From: Dipetalonema caudispina
Lineage: Eukaryota > Nematoda > Chromadorea > Rhabditida > Onchocercidae
Direction of reading: 5' to 3'
NCBI GenBank assembly: GCA_013365325.1
Contig: JABVXV010000053.1
Span: 62,001 to 126,000, forward strand
Length of the DNA stretch: 64,000 nucleotides
Shown here: one piece after another, positions 53,861 to 64,000 of the stretch
Numbering within the stretch: the first letter of the stretch is position 1
Layout: each line of letters starts with the position of its first letter
The notes under the pieces: model-generated
What the model saw: the letters and a program-made list of their open reading frames with translations, nothing else
Database searches by the model: none
Told to the model about the DNA's origin: nothing
Made by a program: the position numbers and the translations under genes

Positions 53861-54543
53861 CGATTCGGCCACTAGTTGGATCCTTCTTTCTTCAGAAACT
53901 AATTTTAATTCCATTCACAAGTTAATCAAATCACGAGATCACTCTTGCACCACTAAAGTGTTGATATTATGACTTTGTTGACAATTGTATCCATTTCCGG
54001 AAGTTCAAAAGAATGGGTAACCAGTACTATAAGGTGCTACTATTCTGGAATTCTAGATTTAAGTTTATCCTTTCACTTCTCATTAAAATAATCTTCGCAT
54101 TCATTTTCTGGACACTACCTTATTTAGAAGTTCACACTGTTCATAAATTAATAAATTTCTTTTTTTTTTTTTCAATTTTCATGCAAAATTGCCATGTGCA
54201 ATATACTACGTTTCTTTTTTTTTCTACCGAAGGATTAATCCAGGTTTGAATTAATAGCTGGTACTGTGGAATTTTTTTTTTTTTGAAATTTTAGGATTTT
54301 AATTACTGTATTTACAGTATGCGTTACTACATAATAAAAGATATTCTTGATCTGCGTAATGTACAAAATCGGGAAAAAGCTCATTCAAAATACGGTGTAA
54401 AGAAATCTGATTTAAGTTAATGGTTTGTCGGAAAAAATAAAAAAGGGTGAGATAAGTTATAAATTAATGAGAAATCCTGAATTGGAGAAGTCCAAAAAGA
54501 CGTATTGTAATCCTTCAAACCAAAATCTTCTACTTTTTGGTAG

Positions 54544-54580
54544 TCCGAAATGTGTAAGTTTTTAACTTACACATTTCGGA
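54544..54580. repeat. 17-bp perfect inverted repeat with 3-nt spacer
   Basis: The arms at 54544-54560 and 54564-54580 are exact reverse complements separated by TTT. The stem carries several G-C pairs, so it would be a stable hairpin in RNA or single-stranded DNA. It lies about 0.8 kb upstream of the first recognised ham-1 exon. Confidence 0.75.
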
Positions 54581-55403
54581 TAACTATTCATTTATCTCAC
54601 AAATTAATTTATCCAGGTAAATCAGTCTATGTTTGCCCTATTTATCTGCCAACACAGCTGTCGATTGGATTAATAGATATGAGGTGTAGAAGGAATAATG
54701 TCGTAATAAACTGAAACTGTAAGTACTCTAAGCAGATTATTCTTGTTCAAATAATTCTTTCCTGCTACTTATCCCAGCCGATACGAGCAAATAAACAATA
54801 GCATGTCATAGTGATCGCGGACTTCGTAACCGTTTTATGACATTATTGTACCTTAAAAAGCGTTTTTGCTCATGCGCTACCTTTTGTGCATTTTTAAAGC
54901 TATTAGAAAACAATTGTAAAAAAGTATAGTCGGTCAATATTTAGAGTTTTAAATATTACATTCTCCTGAAGAATTAAGCCGAACTCTTTAAACTCATTAT
55001 TTGATTGTCTACTGATTGTTTCATAGATTTGTTATGATCTCCCCTCAATTTCTTTTAGTAGAATTATTGAAAAAAAAAAGGGTTAAAGGTCACGGGATAT
55101 TAAGACATCTATTAGCTGTCTGTCGATGAGCTCATATCGCATATTGCTGAGATGATGTATAAGTGGAAGTAATGTTATGATAATTATTTGCTAAAAGGAC
55201 TAATTATGCTCAGCTTAGTATGCAAATCGCTTAATGACTATTGCCAAAGTTCTCAATTTCTTATATCCATTGGAGAAATAATTGTTGGTTTCAAGTTATT
55301 TTTTCATAAGAGTAGATAGATAGAAATAGAGAAAGGGGTGAAAAGGTTCAATATTCATGGTTCACTTTGCGCTTTATTGCTTTTTTATATCCTTGGATGA
55401 CAG

Positions 55404-58400
55404 GAATAGTAATGATTCTAAGGGTGGGATAAAAATTGATGTTACATTTGATCCAATGCACATTTGTTTACAGAGAACATCTGTTTGGCAAGTGCACTCC
55501 AATGATTTATCCAAATTTGTGGAAGGATGTTTTTATCTTCAATTTTCCAAATTTTTTTATAAATCCATTAACACTTTTCTAACTATCATTTTCAGCATCA
55601 AATTTAAGATCATTTAACTGAATGTGGATATGTATCAATTTTTTAAAAATTTGAATACGAATTTTATTAATTTAATACAACAATGAATGTGCATTGATAA
55701 ATTAATGAAATTAAATGAACAATTCTTAACTTTTGAAACGAATAAATCACTTGAAATAATTAGGTCAGAGAAAAGCTACCACTACTATTGCCTCATTATT
55801 TGGAAAAAAAAGATAACGAAATATTAGAAATTTTTTGTTGATTGGCGACATATGGTTGCACAACTGTTGCTGAATACAATTTACAAATTTAAATATGTAC
55901 GACATTTGAACCAATGAATAGGTATCATAAGAACACAATAGTGCTTTCTTTCATTCGATATTTATTTTTATCATTCATTATTCATTCGTTCAAATTTACA
56001 CAGTCTTTAAACTTTTTTAATCCTTTCGTGCCTCATATCAACCGATCATTGACGTTATTGCTGCTACTGATGCATTTACTGCTACAAGTATTGGCTTGCT
56101 AGCGGTATACATATATAAAAAAAACCTATGTTATAAGTGGTGCTTCAAAAGGCCGTAAAGCAGTAATTATCTACAAGATTGTCGTCCTGTCACTTCTCTT
56201 TATTATCGCCGACTTTTGACCGGAACTGTGTAAATTACGGTTGTATTGAGGACGTTGAACAAGGATACCCGCTATACGACACATTTAACTGACACTTCAT
56301 AAATTTGCTTAGGTATATGTAAAAAGATAATTTTGAACAACGCATTTTTATCTTGTCATTTATGAATCGGCAATCCATTGATGTTATCAATTCGATGTTT
56401 GCGTAAGTATTCCATGATCAAGGTACGCTGAATCATTAACGTTCATTGATTAGTTCTTCATTAATTTCTGGTTTTGTTCTGTAACAACTATTTATTAATT
56501 CTAACCATTTAACAGTTCTAATTGCTTATTTTTCTTAATGAAAAACTCCAGTTTTGGTTTTTTTTAGCAAAAACCCAAACAGTTATTGCCTTTTACAATG
56601 CCGGAAAAAATAAAACGAAATTTCAAACTAAATTTTCTAAATTACGAAACAGACAATTCGTTTACCGTTTCTTGAAAACACCTAAGAGAGAAATTGGCTG
56701 GATCCTCTGTATCATATTGGGGGAGTGCCATTAATTTGACAGCTGCATTCATCAAGGCGGAGGGGAGAATTGGAATGGGGAATGGACAGAACACGATATG
56801 AGTGAAATGGACGACAGGGGATCACGCGTACCTCAATTTGCTCTGTCTTACCTTTGCTCCTCTAATTTAATTATCAATTCATAGTATACAATGTTATGAG
56901 ATTACTCAGTCAGTGTTCATAGTTGACTCATTGGAAAGTTCGGATTTCAGTGGATCGTAGAGAGTTTTATGATCAAAATATTACAAAAACTAAAATGAGA
57001 TTAACTCTTCTTTTAATTCATGTAATACTTCTATCGTACTATACTCACATCATTTACCTTTTCTCGCACAACAGAATCATTTTGGATTTTTGTAATTGAC
57101 CATTTTTTTTTCTTTTTTTTTTTTTTTGCACATTCACTTTTTGTTTCGAATTGTTATGCGAATTCACTTTGAAGTTTGAACAGCAAATTTTCCTCCTTTT
57201 TGACATCTTATATCAAGAAAATTTTTATTCTAGTGCTTTATTCCACTCGTAAGATGTGCAATTTAAAAGTTTTCTCAACGAAGATTACTCTAAAAATTAG
57301 AGATTCAATTATCGAATTTCCCTTTTAGCAAGCTTTCCCACTGTTCTCAACCATGTACCGATGTCTTCTAATGCTCTTTAAGAACTCCATGTATCGATTT
57401 TACTAAATTTTGCTTGTTTCTGTCTAATTTCTACTGTTTTAATCTTTTAGAAGTAAATATAAATTTTCTTCGGTTTCAATAGTTTCAGCCAAATAATTTT
57501 TCGATTAAACAAAAGGAATGTTGATTCTTCCCATCTTCTAATTTAGGTCAAGTACCACATCAGCGATTTTACTCCTTCATCATAACATACCCGAAATATT
57601 ACTTATATTTGGGTGCTTTATTTCCATATTTCTTTACTTTTACAATAATTTTTTTGTTCGCGTAGATTTATGCTAAATGCTTCAACAAGTCATTATTTCA
57701 AGACAAACGAAATTGTATTAAGTTTAGCTTTAGTAAATAAAAAAAATTCTCAACCATATCTCAATTTTGAATGCATTCCTTAATTGCCGAATTGATCAGC
57801 ATAAAAGTTGATTAATTCTGCTTACAGCAATTTTTTGTAATTAGCAGAGAATTCTTATGAAGTGAACTGATTGAAATTTATCTCTCATACTATTATTATA
57901 AACGTTACTTCCTACAATTTTATTGTTCCTCAAAACAAGATCTCACTAATACATTCTCTTCACTTTTAAAACTGAATTTTTTCAAACATATTTGACTTCT
58001 AAAAAAATGCAGATTTCACAAAGTGTAATTATTTACGAAGTTTTTTTGCGCGATAAAGTATAAAATTACAGGAATAATTCAAAAAAACAGTCAATTATTT
58101 ATGTGAATTAGGGAGCAAGTAAGGCGATTTTCATAAATCATCAGCAATCGGTTAATATAGGGGAAGAGGCATTTCCAATGGTAGTGGGAGATACAATAAT
58201 TTTAAAATGATTGACTTATAAGAACTCCTATTAATTATTATTTGATGACCGCTAAATTCTCCTAAATTATTATCAGATAAATGAACAAAGAATAAACTCC
58301 GAATGGCTTGTGTGGTGTACAGAGGAGAATAGTAGGGTGAAGATATATTAATTCCTGATAAATGGTATTAGAATGTGAAGGTGACAGCTTTCAGCAATAG

Positions 58401-61400
58401 CATCAATCAAACGATCGTTTTATTAAAATCTAATATAATGAATTATCAAATTTACTTTGCTATATGTTTCAAACAGTGATGTTTACGCCTTGTCTTGGAA
58501 TCATCTTTCAAAGAGTTACTGAAAAGAAAGTTACCGGACACAAACTGTTCCAGAGCTTTATCCAGGTCATCTATCAATTTATTTTAATACTTTCAGGTTA
58601 ATTAATTTTATCATTTGAAAAATTAATTATTATATAAAAACATTCCCAAAAAAATTTGCCTAATTTTTATCATCGAAAGATTGCATGGAAAAATATACTA
58701 TTCCAGGAGAATAAAGCATGCTTCTGGAATCCGACTTTAGTAGAAGCAATAAATTCCACAAAATATGTTGGCTATATTAAGCCATCAACACTATTTATAA
58801 CTTCAATGAGCGAGCGATATATGCAAACATTGCGCGATGCTTGGATTCGACGGATTTTGAAACCAGCAAAAGGGTATCGAATTGAGACTGTCGGTAAACA
58901 TTTTTTGTCTATGATCAGTGACTGACTACATTGTTTTTCCCCCTTTTTTTTTTAACTTTAAACGATAATGAAACTTGAATATTATTTAAATTTAAAAAGT
59001 CAGATACTTCGATCTCCTCATTATGTCTTATTTCAACAGTTTCAATTTTTATTTCGAATAAACTCCGGTAAAAAAAAAAACGCTAAAATTTAAGCAAGGC
59101 TAAAGTGACTAAGAATCTGGAGGATAATAAAAAGGCGCTACAAGATGGAATGAAAATATGGATGAAGGACCGTATTTTTTATAATAAGTGCCATGGGAAA
59201 ATTGGGTTGAGAGGAATGAAAGAAAAGCACCTGTCGAGGGATGAGACGTCTGGAGGAGCCTTCATGAGAGGGAACTGAACACACCTGTTAGCATGAAATC
59301 CGAGATAAATAGGAACAGTGAATAGATACCATAAAAGCTTTACTTTTGCGCAAATTTACACATGCAAACAGATGTCCACAACCAAATAACGCTGTTACTA
59401 TCTCATAACCTTCACAATTCAAATTCATTTAGCGAACCTTCTTCACTTTACCACCGATTTTATCTCTCTGAGAGGGTCGGAGATAAAATCAGTATCAGAG
59501 GTAGGACTAAAAATTCCAAGGTTACCCTTTTTCGAGAGTCTTCTTCAAGCTTTCATTTTCATTGAAAAATCAGTCAACAATTTGGAAAAAAAAAACGAAG
59601 ATAACTTATAACAAGTATGGTTGAGTAACTGGTGTTAAAAAAAAACAGTCCATTCTTAAACATTTAGCAGATTTCAACAAATTCAGCAAGTTCATAAATA
59701 AAATTCAAAGGAAATTTGCAACTGATTAACGTCTTCTCCTTACTTAATTTCTATCTCGTAAGAACAACAACACTGTTTTTATGCTCTTGGAAAACCAGGG
59801 CTTTTTTGTAAAACCAGGTAATTAAATTCGAATAACAAATGACGAAAAATTTGAAGGAATGGTTATATTTCAGGTGATGTGGAAAATATTGGAATGCACA
59901 AGATTGATCAGATGCATTTGATACCATTGCTGGATATTATTTGTAATGTGGTATTCAAAATGAATCAAGATGGCCGTCCAGCAGTTTTAGATACTTTATT
60001 GGATGAGATTCGTAAAGAATATCCAAAAATAGAACCTCCCTCAACGAAAACATTTCGGCAAGCCATTCAGACCCTCCTGAAACAGAAAATCTTGGAATAT
60101 GATCTGGAACAACTGTATATCTGTTTTCCTCCTACAGCTCCTTATCACTCCATCAAAATCCCTTCCAAATGTACTGTAGAATGCCAAACCGGACAAAGTG
60201 TCATGAACGGCTATGCACCGTCAAATTCACTGAAAATCAAGAAAGGTCCTTAGATTTATCGTCTATTACACAGAATGTGAGATGGAACAAATTCAATTTA
60301 AGTTTCAAAATTCCAAATCGTATAAATCCTGGAATGATTTGCAGAGTTCACACAAAATGTATGTTTGTGAGACGTGGAAATGAGTAAGAAATCAACGTCA
60401 ATTAAACTTACTTTTTCACTTTTATTCAGGTCTTCTGGCCAAGCTGTTCATGAAAAAAGACAATGTCACCAAAACAGTACAACTTGGCCGGAACCCTGGA
60501 AGTCCCACAGGCCAATCGAAACATCTCGAAGTGCCAGCTGCCAATGCTCAATCAAACAACAATGGTGAAACATCTTCCGCAGCACAAAAGTAATGTTTTT
60601 AAAGCTCTTTCCTGAAAACGGTGGGTTTATTTTCAATTTTTTTTTCCTGGGCTTTGTTTTCGTATAAAGTTTGGCATTTATGGTTGGGGGCGGATTTGTC
60701 TTTAGTTCTCAATAATATGTATTTCATAGTATTTTAGAAAGAAGCCTAACAAACTAGCATTAAAATTGAAGAGAGAGATTTAGCAAATTAATCATGAGAG
60801 ATTTTTACGCAGCATGGAAATTCGCCCTACTTCAATCCAGTGAGAGATATTGTTGTAGATTGTTGAAGATTGAATAGCACAAAAGTTTTTGGTGATGTTA
60901 TAAAAATTAGAGATGACATTTTAGAATATTGAATTGAATAAAAAGATCACACTTAGCAATGATCGATTGAGGAAATAAGTGAGATAGAATAATTGTCAGA
61001 TGTCGAAAGGAGACTAAATCATTCAGAGAGCGTTTTGTTTCATCTTAGAACAAAATATCTTAGCTGATTTGATTTAATTTTACCACTCCACTACTTTATT
61101 TACCATTCTACTCTGTCACTGTTATCATGCTGTCATAATATTGAAACACTTTGCATGATTTTCCCTTCCATTTTCTCCACGTTCTACATATATATATGTG
61201 TGTGTGTTTGCCTCTGTCTGTGTGTATGTGTGTGTGTGTGTGTGTGTGTGTCTGTGTGTGTCTGTGTTCCGTAAATTTATTTTTCTGAGGTCTTTTTTTC
61301 CCAATAAATTCTATTCCAGAATAGATGTGTTCGCAGCAGAAGAAATGTTTGTATATTTCATAATTTTATTTTAAAAGTTTCCCTTTTTGTGGCGATTAGT

Positions 61401-62676
61401 AAAATATCAATCTGGCCACTAAATTACATGAAATTTTCCATCTCTCAGTTGTTTCCACTTTCGGCATGTCATTTAGTCGTTCTTTCTATTTTCATTTTTT
61501 ATGAACTTTTGAACTAACAATATGTTATATCCTCTTCACATTCTTCCCTTTACTTTTTCTATTCCATACTTTGTGGAATTTTAATTTTACAGTTAGAAAG
61601 ATTTCATGTATACCTCACCTCCCTTATCTCGAATTATGTTTGATGCCGAATTCCAGTGAAGTTTTCTATCTATAAATCTGCTATTAAATTCTCAATTCTT
61701 TCTTACTGGGAATTTATGAAATGTATTTATTCCTTAGTCTCTATCCGTAAGGTTTATTTTCGTGAACAATCATTTTCTTTTAAAATCTCATTTAACAATT
61801 TCTTCGAATGAACATTACAGTTGGTTAAAATGTTACATTTCATTTCCTCGAAGATTCAGAAAAGAATATTTTGTTTCCTCTGTTTCTCATATCTTTTTCT
61901 GCTTTCTTCCTTACCTCAGTGATTTTCTTTGTATTTCAAATAAATATAGTCCTTCTTGAAATCTGGTACCTGGTGTTTAAGTCCAAAGAATGTTAAACCT
62001 TCTAATATCGTCAGTTTCAATTGTGATTTATGGCATAATTGCACTAGCAGACATTGCGGATTTCTGAATCTGTTGAAACAGTCTTGATATTTACTAATTG
62101 TTTTACGTTTGATACTGGAATTTCACTGTGTTTCACCATCAGATTTATATGCCCACTTTTGAGTTTTAGAAATATTGGGGATTTTGTTGAAGGATGGAAT
62201 ATTTTAGGTTGACAATTAAAACATGTGAGAAGTTGACATAGTCTTTTTGCAGGACATACTTACCCCATGAGAACGAGTTTTATCGAAATTGGATAAAAAC
62301 GAACGACCAATACTTGCCGAATAATTTCAGTCCTGTGGATCCGGCAGAATATTTCCAATGCTTGACGAATTATAAAAGTATCAATAATAAAATGAGACGA
62401 AAAAGGAGGCCGAGAAAAAAAATAAATGAGCGTGGTCGAACGTCAACTCCACTTCAACGAGATTCCGATTCGGCATTTTCGCTCTCCCCCGTAATTACCG
62501 AAATTTCAAATGGCTTTCATAATAGTCGATCTGGTGACATGTCTCTCGAAGAACCGACCATAGTGAATCGTAATCATACGTATGTCAATATGTTAAACAG
62601 CGAAAGCACGCAATTTGAGGACATCACACAAGTTGAAAAGATTTTGCCGACAACGTTAAGTATTACTAATGTTTAA
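55404..62676 (+). CDS. ham-1: Storkhead-box winged-helix protein, HAM-1 type
   Basis: STOX family DNA-binding/cortical factor; in C. elegans HAM-1 controls asymmetric neuroblast division. Exons 55404-55518, 58680-58893, 59874-60245, 60430-60589 and 62253-62676 join in phase, about 428 codons. The STOX N-terminal motif is ENKACFWNP and TLRDAWIRRILKPAKGY. The winged helix runs from QMHLIPLLDIICNVVFKMN through TLLDEIRKEYPKIEPPSTKTF to ILEYDLEQLYICFP. A basic stretch (KIKKGLLAKLFMKK) matches the family, and the last exon holds a basic cluster (MRRKRRPRKK) and a Ser/Thr-rich end. The first exon starts mid-codon, so an upstream start exon is probably missing, unless translation begins at the in-frame ATG 55357. 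Its donor (ATTTGTGGAA) is weak. The 3.2-kb intron may hold an alternative start at 56798. Confidence 0.85.
55519..58679 (+). other. Large first visible intron of ham-1
   Basis: About 3.2 kb, far longer than most introns here. The only coding-like sequence is a short frame at 56798-56884 starting MSEMDDRGSR in a locally GC-rich patch. A phase 0 GTACCT donor after the tenth codon would join it to the exon at 58680. The rest is AT-rich with T-runs (near 57102-57125). Confidence 0.4.
61187..61268. repeat. TA/TG compound microsatellite
   Basis: A short TA run leads into TG repeats broken by TCTG units over about 80 bases, inside the ham-1 intron between 60589 and 62253. Confidence 0.9.
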
Positions 62677-63887
62677 ATTATATCTGTATTTCCGTAACAA
62701 AATTGTACTTTCTCGAAGTCTTGTGTTGAAAACTAAATATGTGAACATTATTAAAATACTGGTAATTTAAAAGGAATCATGCTCAAAGACATTACAGACT
62801 ATCCGAAAACTTTATCGTCTCTTTTTGCACCGATTTTATGGCAGTTCGAAAACATTTAGTAGCATGATTTTTTTTACCCTGGAATGTTTTATGCATTGTT
62901 GTTTCAACGCTGAAGATTTCCAATTCCACGTGAGCATAATTCCACTTTTTACTTAAGTGTGTAAAACCTTTTTGAAGATTGTTCTCCTTTTTTCACAGTT
63001 ATTTATTAGGTTTTAACTGGATAAATGGAACTCATGGTTTTAAAGAAACCGAACTCGGTATTTAAAATGCTAAACGGAAAATGACAGATGAAATCAAATT
63101 TGTTGTAAGAGTTAAATTTTTGAATTTAATTCTTTCTTGATAAATTGCTTCTTCTAAACGAGCTCATTTTTTATTGTAATTGCAGCATTTAGTTAAAAAT
63201 CTAAAGGATTCTTAAGCAATAAGATATGGTCTTTTTTTTGGTTGTAATCTGATTACACACTAGTAATCTATATTTCGGGAAAGAATTTACGGTTTTGCCT
63301 CCTCACCATTCTGTTTTAGCCTGCTAATTGCGCTACAAGTTCTCGTTAATCTAACTTTTGCCTACTAACAAGTGATAAAGTTGTCTCTGTTTGATTTGAA
63401 GTTTCCAAGAATATAGGCGCTTTATAGACGAAAATTAACAAAATTTGATGTAGTCAAAACATTTATGCTAAAAAACTTCGTATATCGATCTTTTTGAAGT
63501 GTAATATTCCGTGTAACTTAAATAAAATGTGATACGCTGTACAGGTTAAAGTAAAGAAAACAATAAATTAACTAGTACAAAGCAACCTATTTTAAGCTCC
63601 GTCTGTCTCCCACATTTTTAGATTTAGAACTAGTACCTGCTAGAACAACCGAAAATTTTTTTGCTCATGATTCTTCAGTTTTTTTCTTGTCTCTAGAGTG
63701 TCGGTTGGTTTGTGTATGTTCTTATAATACGCTACTTGAACTTCACTATCAGGTTCAAATCAATCCCTTATTTTTCTTCTGACAATGGTTTTGCATAATT
63801 TTCCATATTCCCTTAATAATTTTAAAACTGTGACTACCACAAGACACCTCCTATTTGAATTTTTCGACTGTATTTTAGTTAGCCTAG
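62677..63887. other. ham-1 3' region and intergenic DNA
   Basis: No gene recognised. An AATAAA at 63521-63526 and another AATAAA near 63562 are the first clear polyadenylation signals after the ham-1 stop, so the 3'UTR may run close to 0.9 kb. Confidence 0.45.
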
Positions 63888-64000
63888 TTGGATCATCGGA
63901 GTCAAGATACGTGAAATTCGTAGGTCAGATAATCTGGAAGATATTTGCGAAATAGAACATGGTAAAGTTCACAGGTACAAACGTATGATACTAATTCAAG
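63888..64000 (+). CDS. Possible partial exon at the window edge
   Basis: After an acceptor-like TAGCCTAG, one frame is open to the end of the window (about 37 residues, including IGVKIREIRRSDNLEDICE). It is charged and protein-like, and the local sequence is less AT-rich. A different frame entered from the better acceptor at 63878 (TGTATTTTAG) is also open for a while, so frame and strand are unsure. No family recognised. Confidence 0.25.

Larger units (their letters stand above)
49317..55403. other. Intergenic stretch between divergent elks-1 and ham-1
   Basis: About 6 kb without a recognisable gene; it separates two divergently transcribed neural genes and should hold both promoters. It may also hide 5' exons of elks-1 or the first exon of ham-1. 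It contains a GT repeat (52674-52693), a tandem duplication (53782-53860) and a perfect hairpin (54544-54580). A 76-codon frame at 51185-51415 shows no family resemblance. Confidence 0.5.

Overview
The window looks like nuclear DNA of a parasitic nematode, most likely a spirurid/filarial worm. It is strongly AT-rich. Genes are split into many short exons by compact introns with GT..TTTCAG borders, and several start codons sit 9-29 bases after an isolated TTTCAG-like acceptor, as expected for spliced-leader trans-splicing. The protein set is nematode-like: a LAD-2-type L1CAM, a plexin, ELKS and HAM-1. Nothing bacterial, viral or transposon-derived was recognised. All exon models were built by hand from reading frame, splice phase and family resemblance.

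Layout. (1) 3-909, +: C-terminal part of a SETMAR-type SET-domain histone methyltransferase, cut by the window edge. (2) 2817-4305, +: a small secreted EF-hand protein. (3) About 7.4 kb without a clear gene. (4) 11754-20329, +: a complete L1CAM-family adhesion receptor with six Ig and five FN3 domains, one TM and a short tail, matching LAD-2. (5) 20804-32456, -: a complete plexin with 27 exons, tail-to-tail with lad-2 and only 475 bp away. (6) 36188-39298, -: a complete uridine-cytidine kinase fused to a UPRT-like domain (UCKL1 type, 11 exons). (7) 43355-49316, -: ELKS/CAST active-zone scaffold, ending in a 30-nt exon that encodes the GIWA PDZ ligand. (8) 55404-62676, +: Storkhead-box winged-helix protein, HAM-1 type. 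The right edge may hold an exon of a further gene.

Four of the seven genes (lad-2, plexin, elks-1, ham-1) belong to axon guidance, presynaptic assembly or neuroblast division. In C. elegans, LAD-2 is reported to act with a plexin in semaphorin (MAB-20) signalling, so the close convergent lad-2/plexin pair is the most suggestive arrangement here. Splicing choices stand out: two alternative ELKS C-termini, a possible second lad-2 tail exon lying antisense inside the last plexin intron, and a GC-AG intron in the SET gene. Outside the genes, the best unexplained signals are a roughly 110-nt three-way-junction RNA candidate followed by a T-run (33657-33769) and a hairpin of about 47 bp in a plexin intron (22100-22196).
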